Below, piece by piece: positions 28,318-37,362 of a stretch of 64,000 nt of DNA. Under the pieces are notes generated by a model, which made no database searches, was not told where the DNA came from, and saw nothing but the letters and a program-made list of their open reading frames with translations. The translations under genes and the position numbers were made by a program. Positions within the stretch are counted from its first letter, which is position 1; each line of letters opens with the position of its first letter. Source of the DNA: Desulfovibrio sp. (lineage in GTDB: Bacteria; Desulfobacterota; Desulfovibrionia; Desulfovibrionales; Desulfovibrionaceae); assembly GCA_022839785.1 (NCBI GenBank), contig JALHJW010000004.1, positions 132,861-196,860 of the forward strand. The letters are read 5' to 3'.

Positions 28318-29208
28318 CTATTCCGCCGCGTCCTGCGTGGCGGCGGCCTCAAGGCTCGTGGAGACCTCGGCGACGATGTTCCGCGCCAACTGCAGCATCG
28401 CGGCCTTGACCGGCGTGTCCTCGTCGAGCAGGACCACGGGCTTGCCCACGTCCCCGGCGACCACGGTGGCCGGGTCCAAGGGAATGGCCCCGAGGAAGGT
28501 CAGGCCGTAACGTTCTGCAAGCTCCCTGCCCCCGCCTTTCTTGAAGAGGTCGATCTCCTCCCCGCAATGCGGGCAGATCAGGCCACTCATGTTCTCCACC
28601 ACGCCGAGGATGTTCGCCTTGGCGTACTGCAGGAAGTTCACGGCCTTGCGCACGTCGGCCAGGGAAATCTCCTGAGGGGTGGTGACGATGACGCACAAGG
28701 CGTCCGGGATGGTGCGCAGCACGGTCATGTGCTCGTCGCCCGTGCCCGGAGGCGAGTCGATGACCAGGAAGTCCAACTCGCCCCAGGTCACGTCGGCCAC
28801 GAACTGGCGGATGGCGGAAGTCTTCATGGGCCCGCGCCAGAGCACGGCCTGGTCCGGGTCCTTCAGCAACGACTCCATGGAGACGACGTACAGGTTCTCG
28901 CTGTACTTCTTGGGCTTGACGATGCGGCCGCGGTCCACGTCCAGCTGTCCCTTGATGCCGAGCAGGCCGGGCACGGAGGGGCCGTGGATGTCCACGTCCA
29001 GGATGCCGACGCGGTTGCCCATGGCGGCCAGGGCGGCGGCGATGTTCACGGCCACGGAACTCTTGCCCACGCCGCCTTTGCCGCTCATGACGAAAATCTT
29101 GTATGTGATCTTGGCCAGGGTGCTCTTGATGAGTTCGTCCTGCATGGCCTGGGTGGCTGAGATGCCGCCCTTGCCGCCGCAGGAGGAGGAACAGGAGTTG
29201 GATGCCAT
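28318..29208 (-). CDS. mrp: Mrp/NBP35-family iron-sulfur carrier ATPase
   Basis: This P-loop ATPase is implicated in assembling or carrying Fe-S clusters. The 296-residue product has the deviant Walker A motif VMSGKGGVGKSSVAVN at about 40-55, DIHGPSVP, VIDSPPGTGDEH and the cluster-binding CPHCG. A cysteine-rich N-terminal leader (SNSCSSSCGG) is typical of the sulfate-reducer forms. The gene is 28 bp upstream of pgsA. Confidence 0.93.
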   Translation of the reverse strand: MASNSCSSSCGGKGGISATQAMQDELIKSTLAKITYKIFVMSGKGGVGKSSVAVNIAAALAAMGNRVGILDVDIHGPSVPGLLGIKGQLDVDRGRIVKPKKYSENLYVVSMESLLKDPDQAVLWRGPMKTSAIRQFVADVTWGELDFLVIDSPPGTGDEHMTVLRTIPDALCVIVTTPQEISLADVRKAVNFLQYAKANILGVVENMSGLICPHCGEEIDLFKKGGGRELAERYGLTFLGAIPLDPATVVAGDVGKPVVLLDEDTPVKAAMLQLARNIVAEVSTSLEAAATQDAAE

Positions 29209-29305
29209 GTCGCTTATCCTTGCTGAACCATGAAGTGTCGGGGTGTCGTCCGGATGAGGCTATGCCATAGCTCTCTCGACGCCGGAGGGCAAGAGGCCCG
29301 ACGCC

Positions 29306-30274
29306 TCATGTCCCCGCTTCCGGGCCGCCGGCCAGACGTTCCAGCGCAAGCACGGCGCACAGCCCCAGAAGCATGAGTCCGCAGGCGCTCCAGAATTCGG
29401 CGTCCATGGCCCGGGGCAGAACGTTCGCGGCGCGCACCGCCATCTCCCTGCCGTCCATCAGGCGCGTCTCCAGAACCTCTTTCCACGGCCAAATCTTGCG
29501 CATGGCCCCGAGCATGAAGCCGGTCAACCCGGCCACCGTGGCCGCGTGCCAGCGCGTCAGCAGCCAGTGCAGCAGACGGGAAAAACTCGTGACGCCCACG
29601 GCGCAGCCCGCGCAGAAAACGGCGATGACCGCCAGATTCTCCGGCAGCAGCGGGTTTTTCAGCGCCCCGGTGACGTAATGGTATTTGCCCAGGATGAGCA
29701 GGAGGAACGCCCCGCTGATGCCCGGCAGGATCATGGCGCAGATGGCCACGGCCCCGCAGAGGAAGATGAACCACAAGGCGTTGGTGGTTTCCACGGGAAT
29801 GAGGCCGACGATCAGATACGCCGCGGCCGCGCCCAAGAGCATGATCAGGAGGTTCGTCGCCGACAGGGGCCTGATGTGCCGCCCCACGACCACGATGGAC
29901 GCGCCGATGAGGCCGAAGAAGAGCGCCCAGATCTGCACCGGGTATGCGTCGAGCAGATGGTGCATGAGCCGCGCCGTGGACAGGATGGCCGCGGCGATGC
30001 CCGCCAGCAGGGGCAGCAGGAACCGTACGTGGACGCGCCGCAACGCCCCCGTGAAGTCGAGACGCAGCAGGCAGCGCGCGGCTCCGGCGTCGAACGAGCG
30101 GATGGCGTCCACAAGCTGGTCGTAGATGCCCATGATGAAGGCGACGGTGCCGCCGGAGACGCCGGGAATGATGTCCGCCACGCCCATGCAGAAGCCCTTG
30201 AGGGACAGGAGCGCCGCCTCGCGGCGGGTGCGCGGCCCCGGGGAACCGCCAAAGGCCTCGGCGAACCGCCCCAC
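29306..30274 (-). CDS. DUF368 polyprenyl-phosphate transporter-like membrane protein
   Basis: The 322-residue polytopic protein has the DUF368 signatures GFCMGVADIIPGVSGGTVAFI near residue 27 and AMILPGISGAFLLLILGKYH near 190, an internal duplication. Members of this family have been reported as undecaprenyl-phosphate translocases that recycle the cell-wall lipid carrier. The GTG start at 30274 has GGAGG, lying inside the end of pcm, five bases upstream; the two genes are coupled. Confidence 0.88.
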   Translation of the reverse strand: MGRFAEAFGGSPGPRTRREAALLSLKGFCMGVADIIPGVSGGTVAFIMGIYDQLVDAIRSFDAGAARCLLRLDFTGALRRVHVRFLLPLLAGIAAAILSTARLMHHLLDAYPVQIWALFFGLIGASIVVVGRHIRPLSATNLLIMLLGAAAAYLIVGLIPVETTNALWFIFLCGAVAICAMILPGISGAFLLLILGKYHYVTGALKNPLLPENLAVIAVFCAGCAVGVTSFSRLLHWLLTRWHAATVAGLTGFMLGAMRKIWPWKEVLETRLMDGREMAVRAANVLPRAMDAEFWSACGLMLLGLCAVLALERLAGGPEAGT

Positions 30275-30275
30275 C

Positions 30276-30926
30276 CTACTCCTCCCAGCCGTGCTTGCCG
30301 ACGAGATCGACGAACATCACGCCGCCCCGATCCTCTTCCCGCACCAGTCCCTTCTCCTTGCGCACGATGCGCAGGGTCTGCATGCGCCTCGTGCCGCCCA
30401 CGGGGATGATCAGGACGCCGCCGTCGGCAAGTTGGTCGAGCAGCGGCGCGGGGACCGACGGGCCGCCCGCGGTGACGATGATGCGGTCGTACGGGGCCTC
30501 CTCGGGCCAGCCCATGGTGCCGTCGTCGAGCTTCAGCTTCACGAAGCGCCAGCCCAGGCGGGCCAGACGCTCGCGCGCCTGCTGGTGCAACTCCTTGATG
30601 CGCTCCACGGTGTAGACGTCCGCACCCATCTCGGCCAGGACCGCGGCCTGATAGCCCGAGCCCGTGCCGATCTCCAGGACTTTCATGCCGGGCCTGACGT
30701 CGAGCAGTTCGGTCATCAGGGCCACGATGTAGGGCTGGGAAATGGTCTGTCCGAATCCTATTGGCTGGGGACGGTCGTCATAGGCCTGTCCGGACAGGGC
30801 CTCCTGCACGAAGAGATGGCGGGGCACGGCGCGCATGGCGGCCACGACCTCGGGACTCGCAACGCCCCTGGCCTCGATCTGTTCGCGCACCATGCGCTCG
30901 CGTTTGCGGACGGGATCGATCTTCAT
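30276..30926 (-). CDS. pcm: Protein-L-isoaspartate O-methyltransferase
   Basis: Pcm repairs isoaspartyl residues formed by protein ageing, using SAM. The 216-residue product has the family motif GFGQTISQPYIVALMTELL, the SAM-binding VLEIGTGSGYQAAVLAEMG and DRIIVTAGGPSVPAPLLDQL. The chosen ATG at 30926 begins MKIDPVRKRERMV, of family length; no strong ribosome site is seen. Its 3' end carries the ribosome site of the DUF368 gene. Confidence 0.94.
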   Translation of the reverse strand: MKIDPVRKRERMVREQIEARGVASPEVVAAMRAVPRHLFVQEALSGQAYDDRPQPIGFGQTISQPYIVALMTELLDVRPGMKVLEIGTGSGYQAAVLAEMGADVYTVERIKELHQQARERLARLGWRFVKLKLDDGTMGWPEEAPYDRIIVTAGGPSVPAPLLDQLADGGVLIIPVGGTRRMQTLRIVRKEKGLVREEDRGGVMFVDLVGKHGWEE

Positions 30927-31137
30927 GCGTGTTCGGCGGGCACGGCGGACCACACCTCTACTTCGTCCGGATGGCTGGCGTGGCGGCCCGGAAGCGGGCT
31001 GGCCAGCCGCCACAGTGCAATGCATGGTTTGCGACGCCAAGTCAACACGGCCGGGGCTCCTCCGGCCTCACCGCATTGACAGCGGACGGCGCATGGGAGA
31101 AGGTAGACTCGCCAACCTTCAGCAGCAGGAGGCCCGC

Positions 31138-31575
31138 ATGCTCCATGTCGGCGAACTCATGACCAGAAAGCCGGTCACCATCACGGAAGGAAGCACCCTG
31201 GCCGAGGCGCGCGGCGCCATGGAGCGGCTGCGCATCCGCCACTTGCCCGTGCTGGATCAGGACGGCAAGTTCGCGGGACTCGTCACCCATCGCGACATCC
31301 TCGCCTTCACCATCTCCCGGCTGGCCGACATCGACACCGCCACCCAGGACGAGATCGACCAGGGCATCCAGGCCGGAGAGGTCATGCGGCGCGGCGTCAA
31401 GACCGCACAGCCCGCCATGACCGTGCGCGAGGCCGCCCAGATCATGCTCGACAACAAATACGGCTGTCTGCCCGTGCTCGAAGACGGGGCCGTGGTCGGC
31501 ATCCTCACAGAGGCCGACTTCATCAAGCTCACCATCGGGCTCATCGACGAACTCGCCCGAGTGCGCCGGGAATAA
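31138..31575 (+). CDS. Protein with tandem CBS domains
   Basis: The 145-residue protein consists of two CBS domains (about 1-60 and 78-140), each with the VTHRDIL or LTEADFI motif. CBS pairs bind adenosine nucleotides or SAM and usually regulate a partner; none is fused here. AGGAGG lies six bases before the ATG. It is a single plus-strand gene facing the hydrogenase operon. A 9-bp inverted repeat follows at 31579-31603 but lacks a T-tract. Confidence 0.9.
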   Translation: MLHVGELMTRKPVTITEGSTLAEARGAMERLRIRHLPVLDQDGKFAGLVTHRDILAFTISRLADIDTATQDEIDQGIQAGEVMRRGVKTAQPAMTVREAAQIMLDNKYGCLPVLEDGAVVGILTEADFIKLTIGLIDELARVRRE

Positions 31576-31789
31576 ACGCCCGGAGGGACGCGCCCCCTCC
31601 GGGACCGCCCTGCTCCGCGCTTCGCCGCCGTGGCCTATCTGGCGCGGCGACAAAAAAAGGTCGTTTTTTCGGAATCGCGGTCCCGCCGTCGTGTCCGGGC
31701 AGGTCCCGCCGCGTCGTCTCGGGATGCAGGGATCGGGGGCCTCGGGCTCCTGAGCCCCCGGAGACATCCTCGGTGTGGCCGTTCCCGGC

Positions 31790-32047
31790 CTAGAATTTGT
31801 CGGCCAAGTGTTCCTGTCCTTCCACGGCGCGGGCCATTTCACGCAGAATCTGCAGGCCTTCCTCGGCCTCCTTGGGGTCGAGGATGCGCAGGGCGAACCC
31901 GGCGTGGACGATGAGGTAGTCGCCGATCTTGGCTTCGCCTTCGAGCATGAGCAGCGAGGCCTTGATGAAGGTGTCGCCCTCGCCCACGCGGCAATTGGCC
32001 ACGCCCTTCTCAATGGATTCGATGCATACGGGGATTGCAAGGCACAT
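31790..32047 (-). CDS. hypC: Hydrogenase maturation chaperone HypC
   Basis: HypC binds the large-subunit precursor and helps deliver the Fe(CN)2CO unit. The 85-residue product starts MCLAIPVCIESIEKGVANCR with the essential Cys2 and has the GDYLIVHAGFALRILD core. It is the last gene of the hydrogenase operon, 39 bp downstream of the protease gene. The other hyp genes are not in the window. Confidence 0.95.
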   Translation of the reverse strand: MCLAIPVCIESIEKGVANCRVGEGDTFIKASLLMLEGEAKIGDYLIVHAGFALRILDPKEAEEGLQILREMARAVEGQEHLADKF

Positions 32048-32086
32048 GGGCTTTCCTCCTGGGGCGGCCGGGGCCGGACTGGCGGT

Positions 32087-32584
32087 TCAAACCGCCTTGG
32101 GCGCGAACGTGCCCCCGGCCTGGGCGATTTCATCGAGGACCCTGGCGGCGATGTCGGGCATGCGCGCCTGGATGCAGGGCGAGACCTCCACGGCCATGGT
32201 CTGGAAGTCATAGGGCTCCACGCCGATGACCACGGCCTCGGGCCGGTGCCCGGCGATTTCGCAGTAGATCAGCGTATCCACGAGGTCAGTCTGATGCATG
32301 GAGTTCTTGAAGGCAAGACTCTTTCTGAGGTCGTCGCCGGTCAGGCGGTAGATGTCGCCGGGTTGGCCGTCGCCGAGCACGGCGTCGACGATGATCAGCA
32401 GGTCGCTGTTCATGATCGGGTCCATGAGCCGCATACCCAGGGTCCCGCCGTCGTAGAGGGTGACGTTGCCGGAAAAATCGTAGGTGCGCTCCAGGTGTTC
32501 GATGGTGCGCACGCCGAGTCCTTCGTCCGTCCAGAGGATGTTGCCCACCCCCATGACCAGGATGCGTGTCTCGCTTCCGCTCAT
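32087..32584 (-). CDS. Hydrogenase maturation endopeptidase (HyaD/HynD type)
   Basis: This nickel-dependent protease removes the C-terminal tail of the large subunit after metal insertion. The 165-residue product has the family signatures VMGVGNILWTDEGLGVR with its conserved acidic residue, DAVLGDGQPG and the metal-ligand region MHQTDLVD. The partner is HynA, encoded directly upstream, whose 15-residue tail is present. A terminator-like hairpin separates the two genes. Confidence 0.93.
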   Translation of the reverse strand: MSGSETRILVMGVGNILWTDEGLGVRTIEHLERTYDFSGNVTLYDGGTLGMRLMDPIMNSDLLIIVDAVLGDGQPGDIYRLTGDDLRKSLAFKNSMHQTDLVDTLIYCEIAGHRPEAVVIGVEPYDFQTMAVEVSPCIQARMPDIAARVLDEIAQAGGTFAPKAV

Positions 32585-32605
32585 TTTCTCAACCGATCCT
32601 TGAAG

Positions 32606-32640
32606 AAAAAGGGAACCTGGCCCTTGCGGACCAGGTTCCC
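32606..32640 (-). terminator. Terminator-like hairpin between hynA and the protease gene
   Basis: GGGAACCTGG at 32611-32620 pairs perfectly with 32631-32640 around a 10-nt loop; five T residues follow on the minus strand. It probably reduces expression of the maturation genes relative to the structural genes. Confidence 0.8.
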
Positions 32641-32663
32641 GTGTGGTCGATGCGCCGCAACCC

Positions 32664-34364
32664 TTACAGGATGCGGAACTTGTGGACCTCGTTGGTCTTG
32701 GAGTCGATGACGTGCACGCCGCAGGCGATGCAGGGGTCATACGAGTGGACGGTGCGCAGGATCTCGACCGGCCGCTTGGGATCGGCGATGGGCGTGCCCA
32801 TGAGCGCCTCTTCCACGGCGGAGAGCTGATTCTTGGCGCAACGGGGGCCGAGGTTCCAGGTGGAGGGCACCACGAGCTGGAAGTTCTCGATCTTGCCGCC
32901 CTTGATGTGTATCCAGTGGGAGAGCGCGCCGCGCGGCACGTCCGCCCAGCCCACGCCGTAAGCTTCGTCGGGCATCTTCCACTCGGTGTAGATCTCGTTC
33001 TTGCCCTTGGCCACGTTGTCCTGCAGCTTGTTCAGCCACTCTTCCATCTTGCCGGCGATGACCAGCGTCTGGATGCCGCGGGCGGCGGTGCGGCCGAGGG
33101 TCGAGAACAGGGCCTCGGGGCCGACGCCCAAGTGCTTCAGCACCAGGTCGACGGCCGCCTTGAACTGCGGCTGGCCCTTGGCGTAGGCGACGAGCACCTG
33201 GGCCAGGGGGCCGACTTCCATGGCCTTGCCGTCGTAGCGGGGGGCCTTGAACCAGGAGTACTTCTCCCGGTCGTCGATCTTGGTGTACATGGGCTCGGTG
33301 ACGCCCTTCCAGGGATGCAGCGCGCCGGCTCCCTTGTACCAGGAGTGGGCCACGTGCTCCTCGATCTTCATCTGATCGAAGGCCTGGGGCTTGGCCAGGT
33401 CGCGGTTCATGACCACGCCGGCGGGCATCCAGCGGGAGTTCAAGTCGAACTCGTCGGTGGGGAAGTCGCCGCAGGCGAGGAAGTTCGTGGTGCCACCGAT
33501 GCCCGCCCAGTCCTTGTAGTACCCGGCGACGGCGAGCAGGTCGGGGATGTAGACTTCCTCGACGAACTTCTTGGTCTCCTTGAAGAGCTGGCGGAACTCC
33601 TCGATGCGCTCGGGACGCAGCGCGTCGTAGCAGGTCACGCCGCCCACGACCATGAACTGGGTGTGCGGGTTCTTGGCACCGAACACGGCCATGGCGCGCG
33701 CGGCCTTGATCTGCAGGCGCAGGGCCTCAAGGTAGTGGGCCGTGGCGATGAGGTTGACCTCGGGCGGCAGGTAGTAGGCATCGTGCCCGCCCAGGAAGTA
33801 GGCGTTGGTGAAGATGCCGAGCTGGCCGGAGGCCACGAAGGCCTTCAGCTTGTCCTGCACGGCCTTGAGGTCCGCCGCGGTGGTCTTGCGGTTGGGGGAG
33901 ATGTCGTTGGCGATCTTGGCGGCCTTGGCCGGATCGGCGGTGAGCGCGGAGGTCACGTCCACCCAGTCCAGGGCGTGCAGGTGATAGAAGTGCACGATGT
34001 GGTCGTGCAGGAACTGCTGGCCTTCCACGAGATTGCGGATCAGGGTGGCGTTCTCGGGAATCTGCACCTTGACGGCGTTGTCCACGCAACGGACCGAGGC
34101 CAGGGCATGCACGTTGGTGCACACGCCGCAGGAGCGCTGGGTGAAGTGGGCGGCGTCGCGGGGATCGCGGCCCTTGAGAATCAGTTCAAGGCCGCGGAAG
34201 AGCTGGGCCGAGGTCCAGACGTTCTTGACCTTGCCCTTCTCGACCTCGACCTCGACGCGGTAGTGGCCTTCGATACGGGTGACGGGGTCCACCACGACCG
34301 GACCGCTGAAGTTCTGCGCGAACGGAGTGGCCTTCACTCCGGGAGCCTGTTTGCATCCAGACAT
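32664..34364 (-). CDS. hynA: Periplasmic [NiFe] hydrogenase large subunit
   Basis: HynA carries the Ni-Fe centre that oxidises or makes hydrogen. The 566-residue product has the N-terminal nickel motif RSCGVC (Cys79, Cys82) and the C-terminal DPCIACGVH (Cys545, Cys548, His551). The 15 residues after His551 are the tail removed by the protease. VDPVTRIEGHYRVEVEV is typical. It is exported as a complex using the Tat signal on HynB, so it has no signal of its own. Confidence 0.98.
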   Translation of the reverse strand: MSGCKQAPGVKATPFAQNFSGPVVVDPVTRIEGHYRVEVEVEKGKVKNVWTSAQLFRGLELILKGRDPRDAAHFTQRSCGVCTNVHALASVRCVDNAVKVQIPENATLIRNLVEGQQFLHDHIVHFYHLHALDWVDVTSALTADPAKAAKIANDISPNRKTTAADLKAVQDKLKAFVASGQLGIFTNAYFLGGHDAYYLPPEVNLIATAHYLEALRLQIKAARAMAVFGAKNPHTQFMVVGGVTCYDALRPERIEEFRQLFKETKKFVEEVYIPDLLAVAGYYKDWAGIGGTTNFLACGDFPTDEFDLNSRWMPAGVVMNRDLAKPQAFDQMKIEEHVAHSWYKGAGALHPWKGVTEPMYTKIDDREKYSWFKAPRYDGKAMEVGPLAQVLVAYAKGQPQFKAAVDLVLKHLGVGPEALFSTLGRTAARGIQTLVIAGKMEEWLNKLQDNVAKGKNEIYTEWKMPDEAYGVGWADVPRGALSHWIHIKGGKIENFQLVVPSTWNLGPRCAKNQLSAVEEALMGTPIADPKRPVEILRTVHSYDPCIACGVHVIDSKTNEVHKFRIL

Positions 34365-34423
34365 TGTATTTCCTCCCTTGGGGAAAAACGGCTTGATCGG
34401 TTCCTACGGTTCCCGTGACGACC

Positions 34424-35380
34424 TTACATCTGCTCGTAGAACGGCGACATCGTATCCCAGAAGTTGGGCTCGCTGCAGCCGATGCAGGGGTGTCCCGCCT
34501 CGATGGGCCAGTTGGTCTGGTTGAACTTCACGGTCGGGCAGTTGTTGTAGGTCATGGGACCGCGGCAGCCGAGCTCGTACAGGCAGTAGCCCATGCGAGC
34601 CTCTTCGGAGGCGAAGGACTTGGCGAACTTGCCCTCGTCGAAGAACTTCAGGCGCGGGCACTTGTCGTGCACGGTGTTGCCGTAGAAGGCCAGGGGACGG
34701 TTGTACTCGTCCAGTTCGATCTTCTTGCCCTGGAGGAAGAGGACCACTGCGCCCACGAAGTTGTAGGGGCTCGGGGGGCAGCCGGGAATGTTGATGGCCT
34801 TGACGCCCAGGTCCTTGAGCGCGTCGTTCACGCCCATGGCGGCCGTGGGGTTGGGCTTGGCCGCCTGCACGCCGCCGAACGCGGCGCAGGTGCCGATGCA
34901 GATGGTGGCGGCGGCCTTGGGCACGATGTCCTTGGCGATCTGGAGCATGGTGTGCCCGGCGACCTTGCCGTAAATGCCGTTGTCCTTGGTCGGGATGCCG
35001 CCCTCGACCACGCAGACGAAGCCTTCGGGGTTGTGCACGGCGGCGTGCAGGGCTTCCTCGGCCTTCTCACCGGCGGCGGCCATGATGGTCTCATGGTAGT
35101 CGAGGGAGATGGTGTCGAGGACGAGCGTGTCGATCATGACCGGCTCGACGGCGCGCAGCACGGCCTCGGAACAGCCGGTGCACTCGGCGAAGTGCAGGTA
35201 CACGACGCTGGGACGCTTCTTCTGCGTCAGCGCCGCGGCGACTTCCGCCGCGCCGGACGCGCCAAGGCCGAGGGCGGCCGAGACGGCGGCGCAGAACTTC
35301 ATGAAGTCACGGCGGGAAACGCCGTTTTTCTGCAGCCGGTCCTCGGCGCTCATGTCTCCGTGTCCCACGTGAATTTTCAT
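34424..35380 (-). CDS. hynB: Periplasmic [NiFe] hydrogenase small subunit
   Basis: HynB holds three Fe-S clusters that carry electrons from the NiFe site to periplasmic c-type cytochromes. The 318-residue product has a Tat signal with SRRDFMKF (Arg23-Arg24) and the proximal cluster motif AECTGCSEAVLRA. GTCAAFGGVQAAKPNPTAA, the histidine-containing distal motif and CPTVKFNQTNWPIEAGHPC follow. It matches the sulfate-reducer periplasmic enzyme closely. An upstream in-frame TTG is rejected; the start MKIHVGHGDMS fits the family. Confidence 0.97.
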   Translation of the reverse strand: MKIHVGHGDMSAEDRLQKNGVSRRDFMKFCAAVSAALGLGASGAAEVAAALTQKKRPSVVYLHFAECTGCSEAVLRAVEPVMIDTLVLDTISLDYHETIMAAAGEKAEEALHAAVHNPEGFVCVVEGGIPTKDNGIYGKVAGHTMLQIAKDIVPKAAATICIGTCAAFGGVQAAKPNPTAAMGVNDALKDLGVKAINIPGCPPSPYNFVGAVVLFLQGKKIELDEYNRPLAFYGNTVHDKCPRLKFFDEGKFAKSFASEEARMGYCLYELGCRGPMTYNNCPTVKFNQTNWPIEAGHPCIGCSEPNFWDTMSPFYEQM

Positions 35381-35652
35381 TCGAACACCTCCAAGGTCAA
35401 AAGGGACAGACAAAAACCTTTACCTGTGCCACCACGCCGGAAACCAACCGCCTCCCGGCGCGGGTGTAGCCCGATTCCGCAGTGCGCCTTTCCCACCGCC
35501 CCGGACGTGTGGAAACGCTCTGGACGACAGGTTCGACCCGCCCGCACCCTGCACCACGGTCATGGCGCGAAGCCACGCCGGGAGCAGGATCGTCCGGCTC
35601 GCCAGCCGGACCCGCAGATGCGCGACCGTCCGCACGGTGCGCATCCGCATGT

Positions 35653-35671
35653 TTGTATCGGTTTAATACAA
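35653..35671. promoter_or_regulatory. Inverted repeat upstream of hynBA
   Basis: TTGTAT and ATACAA form a 6-bp inverted repeat with a 7-bp spacer, about 270 bp before hynB and just downstream of a possible minus-strand -35 box. It looks like a dimer-binding operator; the regulator is not identifiable. Confidence 0.35.
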
Positions 35672-35770
35672 GTAGGCTTGTCCTACGCGAAATCCAATCT
35701 GTTCGTCAACAAAATTTCATTTTTACAGTGCCCTCCAGCTCCGAATCGCGCGTGTTCCATGCGCGCACCA

Positions 35771-35797
35771 GTGTAACACTATTATAAAATTAGTAAC
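35771..35797. promoter_or_regulatory. Direct repeat GTAACAC in hynBA upstream region
   Basis: Two identical GTAACAC heptamers are spaced exactly 20 bp (two helical turns) apart in an AT-rich stretch that contains TATAAT on the minus strand. This could be an activator or repressor site combined with a -10 box. Confidence 0.4.
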
Positions 35798-35851
35798 ACC
35801 AGTCGTACTGCATACCGCCACGAGAAGCCTACGGTCGCGCTTCCCAGCGGT

Positions 35852-35879
35852 TTGACAATCCGCAGAAAAAATCTAACCT
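35852..35879 (+). promoter_or_regulatory. Candidate promoter of the M23 peptidase gene
   Basis: A perfect TTGACA is followed after 16 bases by TAACCT, about 50 bases before the ATG. The -10 box is a weak match. Confidence 0.4.
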
Positions 35880-35930
35880 TGCCCCACCCGGAAAAGGTCC
35901 CGAAAGACAACAGCAACCCCTGGATCACGC

Positions 35931-37238
35931 ATGAAGCTCACGCGCATTCTGCCCATGGTATTCGGCGTCGCGGTGCTCGTCGCCGCCGTCGCCGCCGGAG
36001 TCGTCTTCTTCCACGACATCACCCCTCCTCTCGTCTCCGTTCGGCTCGACGCCCCGGCTGTCAGCCGCGACAGGGAAATCGTCGTGGACCTCGCGGACGA
36101 AGGATCCGGCCTGAAGTCCGTCCGGATCGTGGCCGTACAGGAACAGAGCAGGGCGATCCTGACCGAGAAATCCCTGGACGGCGCGAGGAAGGCGGAGGTC
36201 GTGGCGAAGATCGGCGACGCCCCCTTCCGGGACGGCCCCATCGTCCTAGAGATAACGGCCCATGACGCGTCCATGTCCATCCTCGGCTCCGGCGGCAAAC
36301 GCGTCGTGGAGCAGCAGTTGACACTGGACACGAAAAAGCCGGTGATCAACCTGGAGAGCCAGTTCCACAACGTGATCCGCGGCGGCTCCGGCCTGGCGGT
36401 CTATACGGTGGACGAGGATCTTTCCCGCAGCGGCATGCAGGTCGGGGAGCAGTTCTTCCCGGGCTACAGACTGCCGGACGGGCGCTGGGCCTGCCTCTTC
36501 GCCTTCCCCTGGTCCATGCAGGTCAGCGATTTCCGCCCCGTGCTCCTGGCCGTGGACAAGGCGGGGAACACGCGCGAGCGTCCCATTCCTTTCCATCCCA
36601 TCGACAAGCAGTTCCGGCACGACAACATCAACCTGTCCGACGGGTTCCTGAACGACAAGATGCAGCAGTTCGACCAGGACTTCCCCGGGCTGTCCAGCAA
36701 GCTGGAGGTTTTCCTCAAGGTCAACAACGAGATGCGCCGGGCCAACCTGGCGCGCATGCGCGAACTGGGACTCGCCTCCGCTCCTCAGATCCTCTGGAAG
36801 GAAACCTTCCTGCGCACCGAGGGCAAGCCCATGGCCGGGTTCGCCGATCACCGCTCCTACATCTACAACGGGCAGAAGGTGGACGAGCAGACGCACACCG
36901 GCGTGGACATCGCCAATCTGGCCGCATCGCCCGTGCCCGCGGCCAATCCCGGCCGAGTCGTGTTGGCCGAGTTCTTCGGCATCTACGGCAATACCGTTGT
37001 CATCGACCACGGCATCGGTCTGATGACGCTCTACTCGCATCTCAGCCAGATCAGTGTGCAGGCGGGCGACTCGGTGACCCGCGGCCAGGTCATCGGCAAC
37101 ACCGGGGCCACCGGCATGGCGGGCGGCGACCACCTGCACTACGAGGTCTTCGTCTCCGGGCAGTCCGTCTCGCCTTTCGAGTGGTGGGACCCGAGCTGGA
37201 TCAGGAACAACTTTACGGGCAAGCTGGCCGGGCAGTAA
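35931..37238 (+). CDS. M23 (LytM-type) metallopeptidase, membrane-anchored
   Basis: The 435-residue protein has an N-terminal membrane anchor (about 6-27), a long periplasmic region with immunoglobulin-like strands, and a C-terminal zinc peptidase domain at about 315-420. The zinc motifs are visible as HTGVDIA and HLHYEVF. Such enzymes cut peptidoglycan cross-links or act as amidase activators. The catalytic histidines appear intact, so it is probably active. It stands alone between promoter and terminator. Confidence 0.9.
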   Translation: MKLTRILPMVFGVAVLVAAVAAGVVFFHDITPPLVSVRLDAPAVSRDREIVVDLADEGSGLKSVRIVAVQEQSRAILTEKSLDGARKAEVVAKIGDAPFRDGPIVLEITAHDASMSILGSGGKRVVEQQLTLDTKKPVINLESQFHNVIRGGSGLAVYTVDEDLSRSGMQVGEQFFPGYRLPDGRWACLFAFPWSMQVSDFRPVLLAVDKAGNTRERPIPFHPIDKQFRHDNINLSDGFLNDKMQQFDQDFPGLSSKLEVFLKVNNEMRRANLARMRELGLASAPQILWKETFLRTEGKPMAGFADHRSYIYNGQKVDEQTHTGVDIANLAASPVPAANPGRVVLAEFFGIYGNTVVIDHGIGLMTLYSHLSQISVQAGDSVTRGQVIGNTGATGMAGGDHLHYEVFVSGQSVSPFEWWDPSWIRNNFTGKLAGQ

Positions 37239-37264
37239 CTCCGCCCTGCTCTCCGCACCGCGGA

Positions 37265-37295
37265 GGGCCGCTCCGTGCAGGAGCGGCCCTTTTTT
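37265..37295 (+). terminator. Terminator of the M23 peptidase gene
   Basis: A perfect 10-bp stem (37265-37274 with 37280-37289, 5-nt loop) is followed by six T residues on the plus strand. Confidence 0.92.
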
Positions 37296-37305
37296 CACGC
37301 CTCCG

Positions 37306-37339
37306 AAAAAAAGGGGGGACGGCGCAAGGCCGTCCCCCC
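37306..37339 (-). terminator. Terminator of the PEP synthase gene
   Basis: A perfect 11-bp stem (37313-37323 with 37329-37339, 5-nt loop) is followed by seven T residues on the minus strand. With the preceding element it forms a convergent terminator pair. Confidence 0.92.
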
Positions 37340-37362
37340 TTCAGGAGTTCGCGGACAGTGGA

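Larger units (their letters stand above)
35414..35930. other. 517-bp intergenic region between hynB and the M23 peptidase gene
   Basis: This AT-rich divergent region must hold the hydrogenase promoter and the peptidase promoter. Visible elements are an inverted repeat TTGTAT-N7-ATACAA at 35653-35671 and TTGACG (minus strand) at 35704-35709. Two exact GTAACAC copies lie 20 bp apart at 35771-35777 and 35791-35797, flanking ATTATA. A plus-strand TTGACA lies at 35852. I see no convincing small gene or RNA. Confidence 0.6.

Noticed and set aside
31579..31603. Inverted repeat after the CBS gene as a terminator.
   Set aside because: The 9-bp stem has no T-tract on either strand; it may still have a weak effect.
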